DNA of 37,805 bases from Desulfotomaculum sp. Lineage in GTDB: Bacteria > Bacillota > Desulfotomaculia > Desulfotomaculales > Desulfohalotomaculaceae. The stretch lies in the NCBI GenBank assembly GCA_017656165.1, contig JACDOL010000014.1, positions 1-37,805 of the forward strand. Direction: 5' to 3'. This document shows positions 33,075 to 37,805 of the stretch, one piece after another. The notes below the pieces were generated by a model, which made no database searches, was not told the DNA's origin, and was given only the letters and a program-made list of their open reading frames with translations. Position numbers and translations under genes: made by a program. Each line of letters begins with the position of its first letter. Position 1 is the first letter of the stretch.

Positions 33075-33128
33075 ATTATTTCACTTCAGGGGGCTTTTTA
33101 AACAAGTCAGTACTAAATTTATGCAGTT

Positions 33129-33686
33129 CTATACCCTCTTAATGTATTCCCCGGTACGTGTATCTATCTGCAGGACATCCCCGACATTTACAAAGAACGG
33201 CACGTTAACCACTGTGCCAGTTTCCAATGTTGCAGGCTTACTTCCCCCGGATGCTGTATCTCCTTTAATGCCGGGAGCTGTGTCCACCACTTCCAGCTCA
33301 ACAAAATTGGGCAGTTCAACACCTATGGACTGTCCTTTATACAGCAGATTTGTAATGGTCATGTTTTCTTTTAGATATTTAACAGCACTGCCCAGCTGCT
33401 CTTTTGACATATCAAACTGGTCATATGTTTCCATGTCCATAAAGTAATAGTTAGCTCCATCATTGTATAAATACTGTACTTCCCGGCGGTCTATATGAGC
33501 TCTAGGTATTTTTTCCCCAGCGTTAAAAGTCTTGTCAATCACAGCACCGGTACGCAGATTTTTTAACTTGGAACGTACAAAAGCCGACCCTTTACCGGGT
33601 TTTACATGCTGGAAATCAACCACCTGGTAAACATCACCATCATATTCAATAGTTAAGCCTGTTCTGAAATCGTTAGTTGAAATCAC
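33129..33686 (-). CDS. efp: Elongation factor P
   Basis: EF-P relieves ribosome stalling at polyproline stretches. The three-domain protein (185 residues) starts [20 protein letters not shown]. The modifiable tip is [11 protein letters not shown] with Lys32. The C-terminal OB domain ends [11 protein letters not shown] modification enzyme is not in the window. It starts at GTG 33686 with GGGAGG 8 bases upstream and follows the Xaa-Pro peptidase by 36 bases; aroQ-pepP-efp is a conserved Firmicute order. Confidence 0.97.
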   Translation of the reverse strand: MISTNDFRTGLTIEYDGDVYQVVDFQHVKPGKGSAFVRSKLKNLRTGAVIDKTFNAGEKIPRAHIDRREVQYLYNDGANYYFMDMETYDQFDMSKEQLGSAVKYLKENMTITNLLYKGQSIGVELPNFVELEVVDTAPGIKGDTASGGSKPATLETGTVVNVPFFVNVGDVLQIDTRTGEYIKRV

Positions 33687-33722
33687 TTTCTTTTCCTCCC
33701 TATATTTTAAATTTGTAGAAGT

Positions 33723-34793
33723 TTATATTATCAGCAGTTCCTCTTTTGGAGATTTTGTTAAAATGCGATACCCGTTCTCTGTAACCAGTACAACATCCTC
33801 TATCCTAATTCCACCCCAGCCGGGCAGGTAGATACCTGGCTCAATGGTGATTACCATGCCTGGTTTAAGAATAACTTGTTCTGAGTAAGATACCCTGGGA
33901 CTTTCATGAATGGCTAATCCCACTCCGTGCCCGGTGCCGTGGCCAAAATTTTCACCGTAACCGTATCTTTCAATAACTTCTCTAGCTGCTTTATCTACTT
34001 CAGATGCATAAATTCCCGGTCTAACTGCCTCTATTCCGGCTTTTTGCGCTTCTAAAACTATATTGTATATTTTCTTATGCATTTCTGCAGGCTGTCCCAG
34101 AACAAAGTTCCTGGTCATATCAGAATGGTAACCCTTATAAACAGCCCCACAGTCCACTGTAACCAATTCGCCATCTTTAAGTTTCTTCTCAGACGCTACG
34201 CCGTGGGGTAGAGCCCCTCTTTTCCCTGACGCCACTATAAAATCAAATGCCCTACCTTCAGCTCCCAGTCTTCGCATTGTATATTCAAGCTTTAATGATA
34301 ATTCCAATTCGCTGATGCCTGGCTTTACGTATTTTAGTGTTTCAGACCATGCACGGTCTGCAATATCAACTGCTTTCTGTATCAGCTGCAGCTCCTCAGG
34401 ATCCTTTATAATTCTCAATTCCTCAACCATATTTTTTACCGGTATAAGTTCTACGCCTGAAAGCTCCCTGCTCATTCGATCATAATTTTCAAAAGTTACA
34501 AAATCGGCTTCAAAGCCCAGGCTTTGGATTTTCAAATCCAACAAGATATTTTTCAGCTTTTGTATAAAGTCATTACTTATTTGAACCAGCTGAAAATGCG
34601 GGCTCTGTTCCTTGACCTGTTCAACGTAACGAAAGTCTGTAAATATATAAGCACTATTTTTTTCAATTAAAAGTATCCCCGAAGTACCGGTGAAACCGCT
34701 TAAATAGCGGCGGTTTTCAGGCCTGTTAATTAACACCGCATCAATCTTATAACGGTCCAAAGCTTGTTGAAGTTTAACTACCCTGCCGTTCAT
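33723..34793 (-). CDS. Xaa-Pro aminopeptidase (M24B family)
   Basis: This metallopeptidase removes N-terminal residues before proline. The N-terminal creatinase-like domain spans about 1-125 and the pita-bread catalytic domain about 130-356. The five metal ligands are visible in [16 protein letters not shown] (two Asp), [23 protein letters not shown] and RIEDVVLV. Length (356) fits the YqhT/PepQ-like group. The start is ATG 34793 with GGGGGC upstream, overlapping the aroQ end by 20 bases. The neighbour EF-P also concerns proline-rich proteins, a conserved but unexplained pairing. Confidence 0.94.
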   Translation of the reverse strand: MNGRVVKLQQALDRYKIDAVLINRPENRRYLSGFTGTSGILLIEKNSAYIFTDFRYVEQVKEQSPHFQLVQISNDFIQKLKNILLDLKIQSLGFEADFVTFENYDRMSRELSGVELIPVKNMVEELRIIKDPEELQLIQKAVDIADRAWSETLKYVKPGISELELSLKLEYTMRRLGAEGRAFDFIVASGKRGALPHGVASEKKLKDGELVTVDCGAVYKGYHSDMTRNFVLGQPAEMHKKIYNIVLEAQKAGIEAVRPGIYASEVDKAAREVIERYGYGENFGHGTGHGVGLAIHESPRVSYSEQVILKPGMVITIEPGIYLPGWGGIRIEDVVLVTENGYRILTKSPKEELLII

Positions 34794-35238
34794 TTTCTGC
34801 CCCCATTTGCTTAACCAGTGCCACTGCCGCCTGCAACCCCAGTAAATAACTGTCTACCCCAAAACCTGAAATCTGGCCATCAGCCACTGGAGCTATAACT
34901 GACCGGGAACGAAAATTCTCCCGGGCATATATATTTGAAAGGTGAACTTCTATGACGGGAAGACTTACTGCCTCTACCGCATCCCTCAAGGCAATGCTGT
35001 AATGGGTAAAGGCACCAGGGTTAAAAACAACAGCTTCAAATTCATTTGCAGCCTGGTGAAGTTTATCTATTAGTATACCCTCATGATTGGATTGGAAGCA
35101 TTCTATATTAATATTTAGTTCATCGGCCAACTGCTCCAGGCGTTTATTTATTTCATCCAGGGTTATTGTGCCATAAATTTCTGGTTCTCTATGACCTAAC
35201 AAGTTTAAATTAGGTCCATGCAGAACCAATATTTTCAT
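34774..35238 (-). CDS. aroQ: 3-dehydroquinate dehydratase, type II
   Basis: This enzyme dehydrates 3-dehydroquinate to 3-dehydroshikimate in the shikimate pathway. Type II motifs are [19 protein letters not shown] (catalytic Tyr22), [36 protein letters not shown] and FRSRSVI. Length is 154. The start is ATG 35238. It is separated from the upstream pmbA gene by a hairpin and 129 bases, so it probably has its own promoter; none was clearly identified. Confidence 0.96.
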   Translation of the reverse strand: MKILVLHGPNLNLLGHREPEIYGTITLDEINKRLEQLADELNINIECFQSNHEGILIDKLHQAANEFEAVVFNPGAFTHYSIALRDAVEAVSLPVIEVHLSNIYARENFRSRSVIAPVADGQISGFGVDSYLLGLQAAVALVKQMGAENERQGS

Positions 35239-35336
35239 AAATTAACACCTGCCTACTTAACCGAAAACATTTTACCACAATATCAATATGTTGCAAAGAT
35301 AGAGAAAAAACCTTAGCTGCATTTGATATAGCAGCA

Positions 35337-35363
35337 AAGACGCCGTAAAGAACACGGCGCCTT
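35337..35363 (-). terminator. Terminator of the TldE/PmbA gene
   Basis: A 10-bp stem (35337-35346 with 35354-35363, one G-U in the RNA) with a 7-base loop lies 4 bases after the stop codon at 35368. The following minus-strand tract (TGCTGC) is not U-rich, so it may be inefficient. Confidence 0.6.
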
Positions 35364-35367
35364 AATT

Positions 35368-36714
35368 TTATTGCTTACCGCTGACTGTCATTTGAGAAAC
35401 CCTAATTGTTGGTGCCCCTTTACTGCCAAAAAACTGCAGGTCACTGCCAACCATATCTATAGATTGTAAAAGCTCCATCACATTACCGGCGATAGCCACA
35501 CCACGCACCGCTCTTGTAAACTCCCCGTTTTCAATCCAAAGCCCCGCTGCTCCCAGTGAAAAATCACCGGATATTGGGTTGGCAGTATGCATACCCATTA
35601 CTTCAGTTACATATAACCCCTTGTCTATCCCTCTTATTATATCTTCCGGGCTGGTTTCCCCGGGCTCTATGTAAAAGTTTGTAATACCAACCTCAGGTGT
35701 GCTTTTAAAAGAACTGCGCACCCCGTTACCTGTAGATTGAACGCCATCCTTGGCTGCAGTATACGTATTGTACAAATACCCTTTTAAGTTGCCATTTTTA
35801 ATCAATACTGTTTTAGATGAAGGAACCCCTTCTCCATCAAAAGGTGCGGAAGCAATACCGCCCGGCCTTGCCCCATCATCAATAATACTGACATGTTTAG
35901 AGGCCACCCTGCTGCCCACTTTCCCTGCAAAAAGTGATCTCCCCTTTTGTACCGCTTCAGCAGTTAACGCTGGACCAAGGAGTCCCAAAAAGCTGGTAGC
36001 AATATAGGGATCGAGTACAATGGGCACTTTCTGGGTTGGTACAGATTTTGCCCCCAGCATCCGTACAGCTCGTTCTGCAGCTAGTTTTCCTACTCTTTCA
36101 GGATTAAGCTCTTTAATCTTTAAGCCGTAATCCAGTGCAAACCCTGTTTGACTGTCATCACCTTCACCGGCCACTAGGGACATATACAGACCGCTGTAAG
36201 CCCCATTGTAACTGGTTTTAATCCCTTTAGAATTAACAATAAAAACCTCGGTTTCACCGTCTAAATAGCTGGAACTTTCTATAACTTTTACCCGTGGATC
36301 ATAATTTCTGGCAGCCTGTTCCATCATCATTGCCAGTTCAATTTTATCCTCCACCGGGGTAGCTTTAATATCCGGATCATATAAATCCAGCTGTGGGTAT
36401 TTTTGAACTGGTTCTGGTAGGTTGATGTTTTTATCATATTCGGAGTTCTGGGCATTTGCTATTGCTCTTTCAACGAGTTCTTTTATACCAGTTTCAGATA
36501 AATTTGTACTATAGGAAAATCCGCTCTTACCATCTTTAATTAACCTTAAGCCAATCCCTCTATCATCGGCTAACTTCATAGTTTCAACTTCACCATTTCG
36601 TACATCGATAGATAATTCCTTTGATCTAACTATATAAGCCTCAGCCATGCCAGCTCCACTTTTACCGGCAGCTGTCACGGCATTTTCTGCAATACTCAGT
36701 AAATTTTCATCCAT
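35368..36714 (-). CDS. pmbA: TldD/PmbA family protein (TldE-like)
   Basis: This 448-residue protein is of the TldD/PmbA (U62) family. It resembles TldE/PmbA: an N-terminal domain with AYIVRSKELSIDVRNGEVE and DDRGIGLRLIKDGKSGF, and a C-terminal part with PISGDFSLGAAGLWIENGE. It has no HExxxH metal site, which TldD subunits carry. In other bacteria TldE pairs with TldD to process peptides such as microcin precursors. No TldD partner is visible in the window. I chose ATG 36714 (MDENLLSIAENAV), 11 bases after AAAGGAG; the 18 codons upstream have no good site. Confidence 0.9.
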   Translation of the reverse strand: MDENLLSIAENAVTAAGKSGAGMAEAYIVRSKELSIDVRNGEVETMKLADDRGIGLRLIKDGKSGFSYSTNLSETGIKELVERAIANAQNSEYDKNINLPEPVQKYPQLDLYDPDIKATPVEDKIELAMMMEQAARNYDPRVKVIESSSYLDGETEVFIVNSKGIKTSYNGAYSGLYMSLVAGEGDDSQTGFALDYGLKIKELNPERVGKLAAERAVRMLGAKSVPTQKVPIVLDPYIATSFLGLLGPALTAEAVQKGRSLFAGKVGSRVASKHVSIIDDGARPGGIASAPFDGEGVPSSKTVLIKNGNLKGYLYNTYTAAKDGVQSTGNGVRSSFKSTPEVGITNFYIEPGETSPEDIIRGIDKGLYVTEVMGMHTANPISGDFSLGAAGLWIENGEFTRAVRGVAIAGNVMELLQSIDMVGSDLQFFGSKGAPTIRVSQMTVSGKQ

Positions 36715-36788
36715 TTTAATTACAACTCCTTTCCCAATATAAACATAATATAATTCAATAACAGACAAAATATTCCTTTAATAGGGTA

Positions 36789-36815
36789 TAAAAAAACTAC
36801 CCATTTCGGGCAGTT
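36789..36815 (-). terminator. Terminator of the YabG-like gene
   Basis: An 8-bp stem (36795-36802 with 36808-36815, including one G-U) with a 5-base loop overlaps the stop codon and runs into a minus-strand T run at 36789-36796. It would separate the small gene from pmbA. Confidence 0.8.
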
Positions 36816-37026
36816 AATGAACCATAGTACTGGCAGTCAAGGCAAATAAGTCCCGGGCGGAAACAGGGCACAATTCCTGAACTGACGCTTCTACAATTAA
36901 ATTGGGATCCAGCAGTGCAAGGATTGCCACCCTTTCCCCGTTACTTTGATTTGTATAAAAACCCAGAACACAAAACTGCATATTTTCACCATAAACCTTT
37001 TTTGTTACTATATCACCTATTTTCAC
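36814..37026 (-). CDS. Short protein resembling the N-terminal domain of YabG
   Basis: The 70-residue product starts at GTG 37026 (MKIGDIVTKKVYGENMQF), 6 bases after a G7 run that serves as ribosome site. It continues with a small beta-rich domain (CVLGFYTNQ, GERVAILALLDPNLIVEA). From memory this resembles the first ~60 residues of the spore-coat protease YabG (IGDLVARKSY... IGIE... VAILHGDEVRL). The protease part is absent and a terminator overlaps the stop, so this is a stand-alone domain rather than a truncated gene. A second start, ATG 37051 with an ideal GGAGG, opens an overlapping 12-codon frame (MFDFRGG...), discussed under findings. Confidence 0.7.
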   Translation of the reverse strand: MKIGDIVTKKVYGENMQFCVLGFYTNQSNGERVAILALLDPNLIVEASVQELCPVSARDLFALTASTMVH

Positions 37027-37214
37027 CCCTACCCCCCCTAAAATCAAACATAAAAAACCTCCGGCCGCATCATTCTTTGAATTTGCCGGCTATCATTTTC
37101 TTCAGTAAATACCTTGGTTGTATACTCTGATAGTGCAATAAAGATTATTAATAATAATTTTTAATGTAGGATATGTCCCCATAAAGGCAGATGTGTATGG
37201 AATAACCTTGTATA

Positions 37215-37436
37215 TTAAGGATAAAATTGGGTAGGAGGGCTGAATGAGTGCATTTTTACACAGTTTCCCCTTGATCCCTTAAACATAATTTTAAAAAACC
37301 TATCAAATTCTTCTTTTTTCATACAGATGGGGTGCTGAGGGTTAGTTAACACACCATTTACATACATGTCAAAGTGTATGAAATATTTACTTTCCAGAAC
37401 AACAACCAGCCTGTACTTATCCAATTTACACACCAC
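37215..37436 (-). CDS. Hypothetical 73-residue protein
   Basis: I do not recognise this protein. It starts at one of two tandem GTG codons (37436/37433) with only a weak AAGAG upstream. It shows a beta-like stretch (YRLVVVLESKYFIHFDMYV), then KKEEFDRFFKIMFKG. Composition is protein-like and no better frame overlaps it. No signal peptide or motif is seen. Bases 37048-37214 between it and the YabG-like gene hold only that gene's leader. Confidence 0.4.
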   Translation of the reverse strand: MVCKLDKYRLVVVLESKYFIHFDMYVNGVLTNPQHPICMKKEEFDRFFKIMFKGSRGNCVKMHSFSPPTQFYP

Positions 37437-37507
37437 TCTTAATTATAAAAGTTGCATGGCTATAATAAAATTACCTGCTTAAAGAAGACTGATTACCATT
37501 AATGGGC

Positions 37508-37535
37508 TTGATTATATTTAATTTTCTGATATCAT
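37508..37535 (+). promoter_or_regulatory. Candidate sigma-A promoter of the 41-residue membrane peptide
   Basis: TTGATT (37508-37513), a 16-base spacer and TATCAT (37530-37535) lie 31 bases before the TTG start on the plus strand. Confidence 0.5.
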
Positions 37536-37566
37536 AGTTAGTAAAATAGTAACAGAGGTGATTAGA

Positions 37567-37692
37567 TTGGTTCAAGCACTAATATTTTTCGGGTTCTTAG
37601 GTACAGCTGCATTGCTGGCCTTTATGCTGGGTTGGGTGCAAAATGGTTACAAGCCTGCAGGCCACAGGGATGGTCGTACCCTAGGTGGTTAA
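37567..37692 (+). CDS. Single-pass 41-residue membrane protein
   Basis: This gene is too short for usual ORF cut-offs. It starts at TTG 37567 with AGAGGTGA 5 bases upstream and stops with TAA at 37690-37692. Residues 3-24 form one membrane helix (QALIFFGFLGTAALLAFMLG), followed by a polar tail GYKPAGHRDGRTLGG. A promoter-like pair precedes it and a clear terminator follows, so it is a complete stand-alone transcription unit. Function is unknown; small membrane subunits of respiratory or sporulation complexes have this form. Confidence 0.68.
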   Translation: MVQALIFFGFLGTAALLAFMLGWVQNGYKPAGHRDGRTLGG

Positions 37693-37714
37693 ATTTTAAT
37701 TTTAACTTATTAAC

Positions 37715-37745
37715 TGCCGTATTAATTTTATACGGCATTTTTTAT
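37715..37745 (+). terminator. Terminator of the 41-residue membrane peptide gene
   Basis: An 8-bp perfect stem (37715-37722 with 37730-37737) with a 7-base loop is followed by T6 and more T-rich sequence on the plus strand. The remaining bases to the window end are A/T-rich with no feature seen. Confidence 0.9.
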
Positions 37746-37805
37746 TTTAATTAAAGAATAAAATGTAAATATTAGGGGTATTAATAAAATATATTTAAAA
37801 CTCTC

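Noticed and set aside
1-37805. CRISPR arrays, insertion sequences, tRNA/rRNA, prophage genes
   Set aside because: No regularly spaced repeats, transposase motifs, conserved tRNA elements or phage genes were seen; the window is a conserved core region.

Overview
The window reads as the chromosome of an anaerobic, endospore-forming Firmicute of the Peptococcaceae/Desulfotomaculum kind. It carries spo0A, spoIVB, the complete spoIIIAA-AH operon, an alpha/beta-type SASP gene, Shine-Dalgarno sites rich in G, an unusually large share of TTG and GTG starts, and the nusB-folD-xseAB-ispA-dxs-tlyA-nadK-argR-recN-spoIVB-spo0A gene order known from this group. No rRNA, tRNA, insertion sequence, prophage or CRISPR array was seen. 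The genus assignment is inference from gene order and protein style only.

Layout. 1-3301: small orphan genes, a PepF-type oligopeptidase and a MutT Nudix hydrolase, all minus strand. 3581-4596: a short plus-strand pair, dut and yaaR, facing spo0A across a bidirectional terminator. 4687-24658: a long minus-strand block. In transcription order it runs pycB-accB fusion, accC; asp23, amaP, DUF2273; nusB; xseA, folD, fchA-like, xseB, ispA; OLE RNA, oapA, dxs, tlyA, a PD-(D/E)XK-like membrane protein, nadK, a rRNA-methylase-like gene, argR, recN; spoIVB; spo0A. 24946-30125: spoIIIAA-AH behind a sigma-E-like promoter. 30268-32209: a SASP gene and a CoA-disulfide reductase/rhodanese fusion. 32540-37436: a CD1247-domain protein, efp, an Xaa-Pro peptidase, aroQ, a TldE/PmbA protein, a YabG-N-terminal-like protein and an orphan. 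37567-37692: a 41-residue plus-strand membrane peptide.

The most notable object is the ~810-base stretch without a gene between ispA and dxs. It holds a large structured RNA with its own sigma-A promoter, followed directly by a four-helix membrane protein with a DxxxD motif. Position, size and partner identify the OLE RNA-OapA ribonucleoprotein. That system is already described, but its mechanism is still poorly understood.

New-looking observations that can be tested:
(1) A FolD that lacks both the catalytic Lys and the Gln needed for cyclohydrolase activity lies next to an FchA-type cyclohydrolase, which suggests division of labour in C1-folate metabolism.
(2) A carboxyltransferase is fused in frame to a biotin carrier, with a strong internal ribosome site and GTG exactly at the carrier boundary.
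(3) A 12-bp inverted repeat would hide the SASP ribosome site in read-through mRNA, while a candidate sporulation promoter sits inside its loop.
(4) PepF has an in-frame upstream membrane anchor that begins at a non-standard codon behind a strong ribosome site.
(5) A YabG-like domain has a G7 run separating two plausible N-termini.
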